This document shows, one piece after another, positions 9,966 through 18,274 of a DNA stretch of 64,000 bases. Origin of the DNA: Dendrophyllia cribrosa (Eukaryota > Cnidaria > Anthozoa > Scleractinia > Dendrophylliidae); NCBI GenBank assembly GCA_024195265.1, contig JAJLRJ010000011.1:5647361-5711360 (forward strand), read 5' to 3'. The notes under the pieces were generated by a model that did not search any database, was not told the origin of the DNA, and was given only the letters and a program-made list of their open reading frames with translations. Position 1 is the first letter of the stretch, and each line of letters begins with the position of its first letter. The translations under genes and the position numbers were made by a program.

Positions 9966-10433
9966 TTATTCCATGTTTTTAATTCCTTGTCTTACCGGAA
10001 TTCGAGATGGGGGTGTTGCTGGTGGTGTTGCAGCGGGGGTGTTTGCTGGCGTTGATGGTGTGTTTGATTTGCGGCCAAGCCTTTGCATTATGGCTTCGCG
10101 TTGGTAATAAACACCCGCAGCAGAGACAATCAATCCGCCAACCCCAAGAATATAAACGATTGAGTTGTTGTTGCTGTCACTTGTTGTGTCACTTGTTGAG
10201 GGTTGGTTTGTAGAATTGTTTTCACTTGTTGAGGGTGCAGGCTTTTGTTCTTCTGCCTTTTTCTTTGCTTCCCGGGCCAGGCGGTTGCGTTCTGCTAGCC
10301 TTTTGCCAGAAGCAACGCGGCCAGGGTTCTTTTCTGTTGCAGGCTTTGTTTTCGGGGCCACAGAGGTAACACGGGCAGGTGTTGGAGTTGGAGTTTGAGT
10401 TTCTTCAGGGATCGTCTCGAGTGGTGTGGTCAT
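9966..10433 (-). CDS. single-pass membrane protein with basic Pro/Thr-rich arm
   Basis: 155 aa. The N-terminal 90 residues are Thr/Pro/Lys-rich and basic (KRLAERNRLAREAKKKAEEQ). A single transmembrane helix follows (IVYILGVGGLIVSAAGVYY), then a Pro/Thr/Ala-rich tail ending IPVRQGIKNME. The start follows a tatata motif. The layout suggests a DNA-binding or core-to-membrane linking virion protein (inference only). Confidence 0.65.
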   Translation of the reverse strand: MTTPLETIPEETQTPTPTPARVTSVAPKTKPATEKNPGRVASGKRLAERNRLAREAKKKAEEQKPAPSTSENNSTNQPSTSDTTSDSNNNSIVYILGVGGLIVSAAGVYYQREAIMQRLGRKSNTPSTPANTPAATPPATPPSRIPVRQGIKNME

Positions 10434-10514
10434 ATTGTATATATGTGAGTTTTATTTTTTACAAGATGTGATAATTGTGCTGCCAGGTTGCTGACAGGTT
10501 GCTGACAGGTTTCT

Positions 10515-11123
10515 TCAAGGTTCCTGCGAGGTCGGCACAGTCCCCAGCCCAACTTCATCAAGCCCCTCAAGTGGATAGCCTTCACTGTCTCTGGTTGGAT
10601 GTGTGAGTGGGGGTTCCAATTCTATCAAATCAGGCTCTCGTTCAAACTTGATGTGTTTTGTTGTGATGAGAGCAGCATTGGCAAGCGCCAGCAATCGCCC
10701 GCATCGAATGGCAATAGCCCCAGCAAGATTTGACAGCTCCTGGTTGATGATGTAGTCGTTCTTGAGTTCTTTCTGCAACTCCTTGAGATCATCAACCGGT
10801 ATCACCAGGCCAACGCCTTTGGACGCGAGCATGATGGCTAAATCAACTAGGGATTCGGTTGTCTTGTTACCTATGTAGGCCTCGTACCTTTTGCAGTACT
10901 TGTCAACGTCCTTGTCTGACAACCGCTTGACATGATCGTGTGTGAGCTGCACGCCGATAGCTTCTTTGGCCTTGCCAGTTGAAACAAGGATTGCCAGCTT
11001 CTCACGTTTGGCAGGAATGTCATTGTCACCAACTATCCCTGTGGGAGGTGTGGTTTCAGGGGTGGCCTCCAGCATCTGCATTACTTCGAAAACGGCCTGG
11101 TCTTCAGCTGCTTGTGCCATCAT
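10515..11123 (-). CDS. helical Polinton protein, unknown role
   Basis: 202 aa from the first of two consecutive ATG codons at 11123. An in-frame ATG 12 bases upstream lies inside the TATACATATG motif and is unlikely to be used. The protein is helical and mixed-charge with no membrane segment (KREKLAILVSTGKAKEAIGV; DLKELQKELKNDYIINQELS) and has an acidic C-terminus. I do not recognise a domain. It shares strand and promoter style with the rest of the block. Confidence 0.65.
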   Translation of the reverse strand: MMAQAAEDQAVFEVMQMLEATPETTPPTGIVGDNDIPAKREKLAILVSTGKAKEAIGVQLTHDHVKRLSDKDVDKYCKRYEAYIGNKTTESLVDLAIMLASKGVGLVIPVDDLKELQKELKNDYIINQELSNLAGAIAIRCGRLLALANAALITTKHIKFEREPDLIELEPPLTHPTRDSEGYPLEGLDEVGLGTVPTSQEP

Positions 11124-11150
11124 CAGGGTATACATATGTGTTTTGTTTTT

Positions 11151-11390
11151 TTATTTTTCAATAATTCTATTGATGTCGGGCAAAATGGTTCCAAGCTCTC
11201 GTATAAGCCCCGCCATGGTGTCTGGCATAGAATTCAACCGCAAGGGATATCTGTTGAGAAGCATGAGGCGCAGATCTTCCTCACCAGCGGCTTTGATAAT
11301 TTTGTTTTGCGCATCAAGTGTGTGTTTGTGCAATTCATCCAAAAGCTGTGAAAGCACAGTGAGCTTGTGTAGACTTGTTGGCGCATTCAT
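11151..11390 (-). CDS. short helical Polinton protein, unknown role
   Basis: 79 aa from the ATG at 11390 (MNAPTSLHKLTVLSQLLDEL), which follows a tatatata motif. The upstream in-frame codons contain that motif and are not counted. Entirely helical, probably a coiled coil or small scaffold. No recognised family. Confidence 0.6.
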   Translation of the reverse strand: MNAPTSLHKLTVLSQLLDELHKHTLDAQNKIIKAAGEEDLRLMLLNRYPLRLNSMPDTMAGLIRELGTILPDINRIIEK

Positions 11391-11394
11391 GGCT

Positions 11395-11405
11395 TGTATA
11401 TATAT
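11395..11405 (-). promoter_or_regulatory. TATATATATA start-proximal motif
   Basis: The longest uninterrupted version of the motif in the element, 5 to 6 bases before the 79-aa gene and just downstream of the ATPase stop at 11410. Confidence 0.6.
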
Positions 11406-11409
11406 GTGT

Positions 11410-12009
11410 TTAAACCTTGTACTCAATTCCATACGGGTGCCTCAGAGAGAAAACCAGGTGGGAGAACTTGCGGGATTTTAGCCTTGCGATAAGCTCTTTG
11501 TACTCCTCGTGGGAGAGCTCGCCGGCATAATCTTCAAATATAGCATTGGTTGTCTTGCTGGAGGGCGTGTAAAAGAGCACGATTGCTGCAATGTTATCAC
11601 GATATGGCTTGGCAATGTTGGTGATCTGCTAGGTCAAGACCCACACGGATATGCCGTCATGCCTTGCGCTGAACCCCAGATTGACCAGCTGGCTCGTGCG
11701 GCCTTTGACATCTTTGGAGGCGGCGCAGTCATCGAGTATGAATAAAGTGTTGGTGCATGTGAAAAAGAAGCTCGCCAACTTCAACCAGTCTTCGATTTCA
11801 TGCTGTTGGCAGACGATGACGAAGATGTGTGGATCGCGGTCCACGAAGCCATCGTATGTCTTGTTCTTGACAAATGTTGGGCAGAATAAAACGATGTAAT
11901 CAAAATAACCCCTAAAGGGGCCTCGCAGTTGGGAGCGAAGATACTGTGTCTTGCCAGAGTTAGTGGGGCCAACGATTAGTGCATTGAATGGCAGCTTTCT
12001 TGGGTCCAT
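11410..12009 (-). pseudogene. Polinton packaging ATPase (FtsK/HerA type) with internal TAG
   Basis: Would power packaging of element DNA into capsids. From the ATG at 12009 the Walker A is GPTNSGKT (about residues 14-21) and the Walker B is LFILDDC (about 92-98). The frame meets a TAG at 11629-11631, then stays open for 73 more codons to a TAA at 11410-11412. The downstream part is coherent protein (NIAAIVLFYTPSSKTTNAIF; ELSHEEYKELIARLKSRKF). Total length of about 199 codons fits the family, so the TAG is an internal break and not the natural end. Readthrough is possible but unsupported. Confidence 0.85.
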
Positions 12010-12172
12010 AACCAACACCTATATTAGTTGGTTTGCAAACTGGTGGGGAGGGTGCCATTGCCAGAAGTCTTTGTATTTTATTGTGTGATAATGGTCCGGT
12101 GGATGGCAGGGGAGCCGGCTTAGTGTAGAAGTTGAGCTTGTTGTTGTTTGTTGTTTGTTGATTTGTGGCCAT
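11960..12172 (-). CDS. small basic ORF overlapping the ATPase start
   Basis: 70 aa, with the ATG at 12172 two bases after a tatatata motif (the spacing used by the capsid gene). Gln/Asn/Thr-rich N-terminus, then Pro-rich basic sequence (LSHNKIQRLLAMAPSPP). It overlaps the first 50 bases of the ATPase in another frame. It may be a separate gene, a leader ORF, or an N-terminal part of the ATPase split off by a frameshift. The ATPase itself lacks its own close TATATATA motif, which supports a shared transcript. Confidence 0.5.
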   Translation of the reverse strand: MATNQQTTNNNKLNFYTKPAPLPSTGPLSHNKIQRLLAMAPSPPVCKPTNIGVGYGPKKAAIQCTNRWPH

Positions 12173-12193
12173 GGTATATATGTAAATTTATAC

Positions 12194-13444
12194 CTAGTAC
12201 TGTACAGATGCCAGCTGCTTGTCCATGATGTTCATCTGTGAGTCTGAGATGGTGAAGATGTGGCAGAGTGCGTTTCCCGACCCTGTGGCGTTTCGTTCGA
12301 TCTCGAGTTGCACGCCATCCTGTGTGTTGACGAGCCGTTGGCCGTTGCCGTGCAGGGCTGTGTCACCCATGGACCGCAGGTCAATCCAGAGACCAAACTT
12401 GCTGCCTGTGAGATATTTGGTCAAGTTCATGTTAGGCCTGCCGCGCGTGTGTGGCTTGAAGTATCGGAAGATTTCATTCCACATGTCTGTACCACTGATG
12501 CCCTCGTTGTAAAGCCTGTTTGGGACCCCGTTGACTGTGACCTTCACTTTGGTGATGTCGGGATTGAAATAGTTCTCAGAGTCCCTGGCACCAGCCGTGT
12601 AGGGGTTGATGAACAGCAAGAGGATGCCCTTGAGAGACCGGCGCTGTGGGTTAACCCGAAGATTCAGCCGAGTGTCACCACCTTTTGAGAAGGGATGCAC
12701 CCGATCTCGCATTACGAGGTCATAAGCGAACTCCTTGCCGCTAGTGTAAGTGCTTGTTGCCTCGTCGACCAGACTCTTACTTCTGATCGTCTCATACTCA
12801 AGCTGGATATTTTCCAACTTGTACACGAGTTTACTTGTGTCTGAGCCACGGACAACTTGGTTTGCGGGGGCGAGGGTTAGTTCGAAGACCAGATCGTTAT
12901 ATAACGCTTGAGGATATATAACACCATGATCAGTTAAGATTTGGTGATCCAGCTTGATGCGATACTTATTCTTGTATATTGTCTCTAACTTATTTTCAGC
13001 ATCAACGCTGGAGGTCTTCTTGTCGCCAGCACCAGAGCGGATCTTACACAAATCCACACTCTGGATGCCCTCCATAAGCATATTTTCCCGCTCATCGGTT
13101 GATCGGAAGAGATCTTCGAAGATCTTGTAGATGTCGTACCCAGCCGTGTCCTGGACAGTGGTGGCGGCAAACTTTACAACGAATCTGTCCACCAGGGCCC
13201 GAGATACATTTTGCACAAGAAAGATGTTTGCATGACCACCGGCTAGGTTGATGTTAAACACCAGGGCAAGTGAGCCGGACACAATAACATCGTGCTCGCC
13301 CAGCTTCGGCACCGAGACGTACAGTGTCTCACCGGGATTGGCCTCAGAAGGGTTGAATGTGATGCGCGTGACGGTTCGCTCTGCTTTCATGGCGCCCAGT
13401 GTCTTTTCACTGTGAGATGGAAGTAGATTCGGTTGCACAGCCAT
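12194..13444 (-). CDS. MCP: major capsid protein candidate (double jelly-roll type)
   Basis: 416 aa, intact, in the position and size range of the Polinton major capsid protein. The ATG at 13444 follows tatata by two bases. The sequence is beta-rich with few charged helices. The C-terminal half has the pattern I associate with Polinton capsid proteins: a segment ending INPYTAGARDSENYFNPDIT, followed by VKVTVNGVPNRLYNEGI. It is separated by only 44 bp from a divergent gene. The role is inferred from resemblance and context, since no catalytic motif can confirm it. Confidence 0.75.
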   Translation of the reverse strand: MAVQPNLLPSHSEKTLGAMKAERTVTRITFNPSEANPGETLYVSVPKLGEHDVIVSGSLALVFNINLAGGHANIFLVQNVSRALVDRFVVKFAATTVQDTAGYDIYKIFEDLFRSTDERENMLMEGIQSVDLCKIRSGAGDKKTSSVDAENKLETIYKNKYRIKLDHQILTDHGVIYPQALYNDLVFELTLAPANQVVRGSDTSKLVYKLENIQLEYETIRSKSLVDEATSTYTSGKEFAYDLVMRDRVHPFSKGGDTRLNLRVNPQRRSLKGILLLFINPYTAGARDSENYFNPDITKVKVTVNGVPNRLYNEGISGTDMWNEIFRYFKPHTRGRPNMNLTKYLTGSKFGLWIDLRSMGDTALHGNGQRLVNTQDGVQLEIERNATGSGNALCHIFTISDSQMNIMDKQLASVQY

Positions 13445-13488
13445 GGTATATATTTGTGTTTTTTTAAAATTTATATTTATATATCATC
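13445..13488. promoter_or_regulatory. 44-bp divergent promoter region between capsid and coiled-coil genes
   Basis: Nearly pure A/T. It has one TATATAT motif abutting the capsid start (minus strand) and TTTATATAT ending five bases before the plus-strand start at 13489. Both directions share one very short spacer. Confidence 0.6.
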
Positions 13489-14884
13489 ATGTCTGGGGCT
13501 ACTGGTGGAGCTGATATACCTGGTGAGAATGAAAATACAGGGCTTGACTTGAACATAGACCATGATGAGGACGATGAGGACGAACAAGAAGTTAATAGAA
13601 CAACACCCTTTCAACCGGCCGCCTCATCCACCCCATATCATGGCGGTGAACAACATGAAATGCATACAATTCCTAACGAACAAAGTGGGTTAGTTCCTGA
13701 CATCCCTAATCTTAGTGACTTCACACATGAAGAAGACAAAGAAAAAATGCTTGATAGAGTTAGGGACTGGATAAGAAGGCGCTTTCCAAAAGTAGCCTAC
13801 GACAGATTAGGCCCAATTAATTACGGTAAAAAACCAAGAAATGAAGGCAGAATTGTTTCCTTTGGGCCAAAGGGTGGCGAGACTCCCATTTTAAAACAAG
13901 ATGGGACTGGCCTTCTTAAATCATTCACAGACAGTAAAAAAGCGGCTCTTGGCCCAAGTGCTGAAGAGCTTCTCTCTGAAGCCAATACATCAATAAGGGA
14001 AGGAAGACAAAGCTTAAAAGAGATACAAAAACAACGGAAGGTGGCTGAAAGGGTTGATTTGAAACTACAAAAAGCACAAAATGAGGAGCAAAATCTCAGA
14101 AACCGAATCGAGCGAGAACAAGCGAGGAACGATGCTCTTGAGGAGGATGGTGGTTCAACCATTAAGAATCAAGCCGAGATAGACCGCATAACTCTGCTGT
14201 TAAAGAATCTTCAACAAACTTTTGAAAATGCAAAAAAGGAAACAGCTGCCCTGAAAGAAATACAAACAAAACGTGAAAAAAAAAAAACAGGCAAACTTTG
14301 ACAAACTCACAACACGCCTTTCTGCTATGGTGAAGGAAAGAAACGAAATAGAAGCAGGGCTAAACTCAACTGAACCACTTGATGAGTTAAACGAAAGAGA
14401 AGTCGAGCTTGAACGGAAGAACGAGGAGGACAAGCGCGTGATAGAGGATGAGAACACGTCTCCCTCTGAAAGAGAAGCCGCTGAAGCCCGGGTTGCTGAG
14501 CGAGAAGAAGAGCTGGCAAGACTCCGACCACAGGTTCAAGAAAGGGAACAAGCCCTGTCTTTGAGAGAGAGGGTCAGAGAAATCTTCAAGAAATACGGAT
14601 GGACCCTGCAAGCGATTGTTCTGGCAGCTGGCATCACAATCAGCGCGGTTGTACTCGCCACCTTGAACGGCCTGGCAAAGGCTACCAAGGCTATTGGAAA
14701 TGGGCTTAAAGAGCTTGGCAAAAAGGCAGCCAGCGCACTGCCTGGCCTCATTGGCTCAATTGTGAGCTTCATCTTCAAAGCGGCTGGGTCGGTCATCTCC
14801 TTTCTGGGTGAACACGCCTGGCTGCTCATCCTTGCCGTTGTGGCCTTCCTTGTTGAAAGGATCACCAAGCGTTCGAAGTCTTGA
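13489..14884 (+). pseudogene. coiled-coil protein with C-terminal membrane helices, frameshifted at poly-A
   Basis: The first frame (13489-14301) has an acidic N-terminus, a domain containing RDWIRRRFPKVAYDRL, and a long charged coiled coil (EQNLRNRIEREQARNDALEE). It leaves its coding register at a run of 12 A (14276-14287) and soon stops. The coiled coil continues in another frame to 14884 (NEREVELERKNEEDKRVIED), then two hydrophobic segments (AIVLAAGITISAVVLATLNG; WLLILAVVAFLVERI). The two parts look like one gene of about 465 codons with one A too many. Slippage or an assembly error are alternatives. A protein with this tail is familiar from coral Polintons, with unknown function. Confidence 0.75.
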
Positions 14885-14961
14885 ACACTTAGCGAGAGCG
14901 AAAAAATCGTCAGGGCTACCTCGATTTTCAGCTACCTTTTTTAGGCGCTCAAAGGAGGGAT

Positions 14962-16791
14962 TTATCTCGACCAAACGAAAAGGCCTGCCAAAGCAAGCGC
15001 ACCCACAGCAATGAGTGCCTTGTTTACGTGATGCGGGTCGGGCTGTGGTGTGGGTGTGGGGGTTGGGGTTGGAGGCGGCGTTGGTGTTGGTGTGGGGTCT
15101 GGTTGTGGTGTGGGTGTGGTCTTTGGTTTGGGTGCGATGCCCTGTGCCTGTGTGGCCTGTTTATGTATCGGGTTTGATGGGTGACTGTTTGGTGGATTAA
15201 TCTTTGTCGGTCCACCGTCCATGTGGCGAAGTGAGGCTTTTTTTGTGCCCAGATTAACACCACTGTTCACACCCAGCTTCATCCCTTGCGTTGCCTTCTG
15301 TAGATTGTTGTTATACCCGATCACGCTCTCTGTGTTGATAATCATGCGCGAAGGCATGAGCCAGCTTCCGGGTGCTGTCGCAAAGTCCAGGCGCACTTTC
15401 GTTGCTTGGATGGCAAGCTGGTAACGCTGTACGCTTGTTGCAATGTCGTTCAGTATTATGGCCTCCTCTAGATGGGTGAGGAAGACTCTCTGCGTTTCGA
15501 ACGCCCGGCCTCCTTTTCCAATGATGCTGCTGCAGGTTTTGGCCTGTGAACCAAGAATGCAGTACACGAAGGCCTCAATTGATTGGTTCATACGCGCGAG
15601 CCCTGGCTGTGTTAGCCCCTGTGCGTAATTTGGCACAAAGTGCTCGAACTGGGTGTCCGCCCCTTGATCGTTGCGAACGAAAGATATACCATTGGCGCGA
15701 AAGTTGGGGTCTTTTCTGTCAGTCACGCGCTCATCATCGAACAGAGCTAGATCAGGGTCTGGATAAGTGTAATCGGTAGAGATGGGGCCCTCTCCATAAG
15801 CCCAAATGTAGACATTCCCAAGCCCGTGGTTCTTGCCATATGTGTAACGGAAGTCAGAACTGGGGTCGATGCCAAACTCTATGCAAATCTTCTTGTACGC
15901 GTCGATGTTGTACTTGTTGTCTTTCTGGTTGAATGGGGGGTCGTCTGGCAAAGCACTCACGCTTTGTTCCCCACCCATCTGGTAGAGTATTCGCCTTGTT
16001 GTGAAATAAACGTGAAACCGGTAAAACGACAGGAGCTGTGGGGTTAGGGATAGACTGGAGTTCTTATCGAAGAGAATGTCACGCGAGATCCCGCAGCCAG
16101 TTGTTGCACACCAAAGTGCGAAGGAGAGTTGTTGCGGCCAAAAGCTCATATGAGGGCCACCCACCCACTTTCGGCCATATTTCGCGGTTGTGAATGAAAT
16201 CTGCGTGTCCCTGAATATGTTTCTGTATTTCGTGGTGAAATAATCAGTTGGCGTGACGTAAATCCTTTGCTCTTTATCGTTCAAGATTGCACCAATCATC
16301 ATGTCTTTGTCTATTGTGGTGGAGAAAGCAACAGCTGGGATTGACTTTTCTGGTTGCCCCAACGATAACTGATAAGGGAAACCCCCGTCATCTCTAAGGC
16401 CAAGAGCGTCTCTTTCGGCGCCAGTCCAATCTTTGTGGGGCATTTCTGTGATAAGTGCCCATGAGCCAGGGGCCTTTTTGTAAAGCACTTCTCCTATGGC
16501 TGTTTTGTGGTCGTCACCATACTCTACTTGCACTTCAAAATGGGACATATCAGCGTTAGGGAAACGCATTTTGAAATCTGAAATTGCCTTTGCCTTAGCT
16601 GCGGCGCAGAGCCTGGCAGCCTCCGGCGAACTCAACCAAGCCATTTCAGGATCTGTGTGTGGCTTTGGCGAGACATGGGTATAGGCATTTGGAGGCGAAT
16701 AAAAAGGGGGTGGGGGGCCGTAATTGCGCCCGCCAATTTTTATACCAAGATTTGAATTAGGATTAAATCCACCGGGCCGTCTGCCAAACAT
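14962..16791 (-). CDS. 609-aa Polinton protein with Pro/Thr tail and C-terminal membrane anchor
   Basis: Starts at the ATG at 16791, four bases after a tatatac run. Residues 1-40 are Gly/Pro/Asn-rich. The large central region (about 50-520) is globular and rich in aromatics. It includes a well-conserved-looking part (GSQAKTCSSIIGKGGRAFET; DFATAPGSWLMPSRM; ESVIGYNNN). A low-complexity Pro/Thr region follows (about 550-580), then a final helix (ALIAVGALALAGLFVW). Proposed to be a virion surface or vertex protein because of size, tail and anchor. This is inference, as I do not recognise a named family. It is convergent with the coiled-coil gene (77 bp between stops). Confidence 0.75.
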   Translation of the reverse strand: MFGRRPGGFNPNSNLGIKIGGRNYGPPPPFYSPPNAYTHVSPKPHTDPEMAWLSSPEAARLCAAAKAKAISDFKMRFPNADMSHFEVQVEYGDDHKTAIGEVLYKKAPGSWALITEMPHKDWTGAERDALGLRDDGGFPYQLSLGQPEKSIPAVAFSTTIDKDMMIGAILNDKEQRIYVTPTDYFTTKYRNIFRDTQISFTTAKYGRKWVGGPHMSFWPQQLSFALWCATTGCGISRDILFDKNSSLSLTPQLLSFYRFHVYFTTRRILYQMGGEQSVSALPDDPPFNQKDNKYNIDAYKKICIEFGIDPSSDFRYTYGKNHGLGNVYIWAYGEGPISTDYTYPDPDLALFDDERVTDRKDPNFRANGISFVRNDQGADTQFEHFVPNYAQGLTQPGLARMNQSIEAFVYCILGSQAKTCSSIIGKGGRAFETQRVFLTHLEEAIILNDIATSVQRYQLAIQATKVRLDFATAPGSWLMPSRMIINTESVIGYNNNLQKATQGMKLGVNSGVNLGTKKASLRHMDGGPTKINPPNSHPSNPIHKQATQAQGIAPKPKTTPTPQPDPTPTPTPPPTPTPTPTPQPDPHHVNKALIAVGALALAGLFVWSR

Positions 16792-16889
16792 GATTGTATA
16801 TATTTATATTTTAAAATGTTTTAATATAAACACAATGTTTTCCTGTGTATATATTTATGTTTTTCCCAATAAACTTACATATACACACC

Positions 16890-17564
16890 ATGGTTGTGTT
16901 TACAGTTACCACAACTTCGAACCCCTACACTCTGTACTTTGATCACGTGATCCAGAATGCACACTACATCCGCCTCCTGTCTGCCTCGTTTTACAATTCG
17001 TGGCACAACTTGGCAGAAAAAGTGAAAATAGCCGCAGTCCTTTCTGGTGATAACCCAACGACTACCATCATTGACATTGGCCCTGGGTTTGTTACTCCTA
17101 ATAGCCTTGCAGACATGATAAATGGCAAATTTAAAGAAAAGGGTATTGCTCTTCAGGCAAAACCATATGAACTTGGCGTTCTTTCTATTTTAAACCCAGG
17201 ACAAAAATACATAATATGGGTTTCCCCAAATCTCTCAAGATTGTTTCATATAGACATAAAAACATATCCTAATTTTACCATAAAGGGTTTCAAATTTCCA
17301 GGCACATACTTTGTCTACTGCGATCTGCTTGACAAAGAACAGAACCTTCTCAATGGCAAACCTTCAAGCTTATTGGTTAGTTTTGATGTAACCGGAAAAC
17401 CTTTTGAGAAGATCAACTACCAAGTGGCCCAACATGGCGTCTGGCATAGTGTCGATGGCTCTGGTAAACATGTAAATGACATCACACTGTCGATCAGAGA
17501 TGAAAAGAGCAACCTCGTTGACTTCAAAGGCATGCCATGGGAATTTGAAATTGAAATAAAATAA
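16890..17564 (+). CDS. minor capsid-like (penton-type) protein, paralogue 1
   Basis: 224 aa. The ATG at 16890 follows ACATATACACACC; the 15-codon upstream extension is not needed. It begins with TTTSNPYTLYFDH and is beta-rich throughout. It ends with the pattern DITLSIRDEKSNLVDF plus WEFEIEIK, which I associate with single-jelly-roll minor capsid proteins of Polintons (from memory). It shares a nearly identical segment (DKEQNLLNGKPSS) with the next gene. Tandem duplication is clear; role is inferred. Confidence 0.7.
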   Translation: MVVFTVTTTSNPYTLYFDHVIQNAHYIRLLSASFYNSWHNLAEKVKIAAVLSGDNPTTTIIDIGPGFVTPNSLADMINGKFKEKGIALQAKPYELGVLSILNPGQKYIIWVSPNLSRLFHIDIKTYPNFTIKGFKFPGTYFVYCDLLDKEQNLLNGKPSSLLVSFDVTGKPFEKINYQVAQHGVWHSVDGSGKHVNDITLSIRDEKSNLVDFKGMPWEFEIEIK

Positions 17565-17587
17565 ACTTATATATACTCGCATCTGTC

Positions 17588-18250
17588 ATGGTTGTGTTGA
17601 CATTTGTCACGACTTCGAACCCATACACTGTGTACTTTGATCACGCACTTCCGATGCCCAATTACATCCGGCTCCTATCTGTCTCACTCACCAACTCGTG
17701 GTATAACTTGAAAGAAAAAGCGGTTATCTCAGCACCTGGCAGTAATGGAAGGACTACTGAAGTATTCTTAATTCCAGGGTTTTACACAGTGGATAACATT
17801 GTAAAAGATTTCATTGAGATAAAAAAGAATAGACCAGTTATTGATCTAACAGTTGATACAATCACAGCAGAAGGAATAATGTTAATTAAAAGCCCCAATA
17901 ATGTAACGTCTAGTAAAAATCTGACAGATTTTCTGGGTATAAGTGGTACACCGTGTTGGAGTGCAGTTGTCAAAGGGTTTACATCTCCAAGCACTTACTT
18001 TGTCCACTGCGACCTGGTTGACAAAGAACAGAACTTGCTCAATGGCAAACCTTCGAGTGTGTTGGCGCGCTTCGACATTCGTGGGAAACCATTTGAAAAG
18101 GTTCATTACCAACCAACACCACAGCATGTCTTGCGTGACACCTCGTCTGGCGAATTTGTTAACTCTATCACACTGTCTGTGCGGGATAAAGATGACAACC
18201 TCTTTAACTTCAATGGTAGGCCCTTAGAATTTGAAATCGAGATAAATTAA
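17588..18250 (+). CDS. minor capsid-like (penton-type) protein, paralogue 2
   Basis: 220 aa, 23 bp after the stop of paralogue 1 and behind its own TATATATAC motif. It shares the N-terminal SNPYTVYFDH, the central DKEQNLLNGKPSS and the end ITLSVRDKDDNL plus LEFEIEIN. The N-terminal third differs more between the copies. The two might form heteromeric vertices, or one could be a fibre-like variant. Confidence 0.7.
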   Translation: MVVLTFVTTSNPYTVYFDHALPMPNYIRLLSVSLTNSWYNLKEKAVISAPGSNGRTTEVFLIPGFYTVDNIVKDFIEIKKNRPVIDLTVDTITAEGIMLIKSPNNVTSSKNLTDFLGISGTPCWSAVVKGFTSPSTYFVHCDLVDKEQNLLNGKPSSVLARFDIRGKPFEKVHYQPTPQHVLRDTSSGEFVNSITLSVRDKDDNLFNFNGRPLEFEIEIN

Positions 18251-18256
18251 AAAATC

Positions 18257-18266
18257 ATATATATAC
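18257..18266 (+). promoter_or_regulatory. CATATATATAC start-proximal motif
   Basis: Lies in the 24-bp spacer between the second minor capsid-like gene and the ATG at 18275. This supports 18275 and not the later ATG at 18288 as the native start. Confidence 0.6.
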
Positions 18267-18274
18267 CCCACGCC

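Noticed and set aside
9406..12009. Alternative genetic code or stop recoding in the Polinton
   Set aside because: One TGA and one TAG occur in different genes, while the 1254-codon polymerase and other genes use neither internally. Ordinary nonsense mutations are simpler.
14962..16791. 609-aa protein as the major capsid protein
   Set aside because: The 416-aa product at 12194-13444 fits better by sequence pattern and size. The Pro/Thr tail and membrane anchor are not expected in a major capsid protein.
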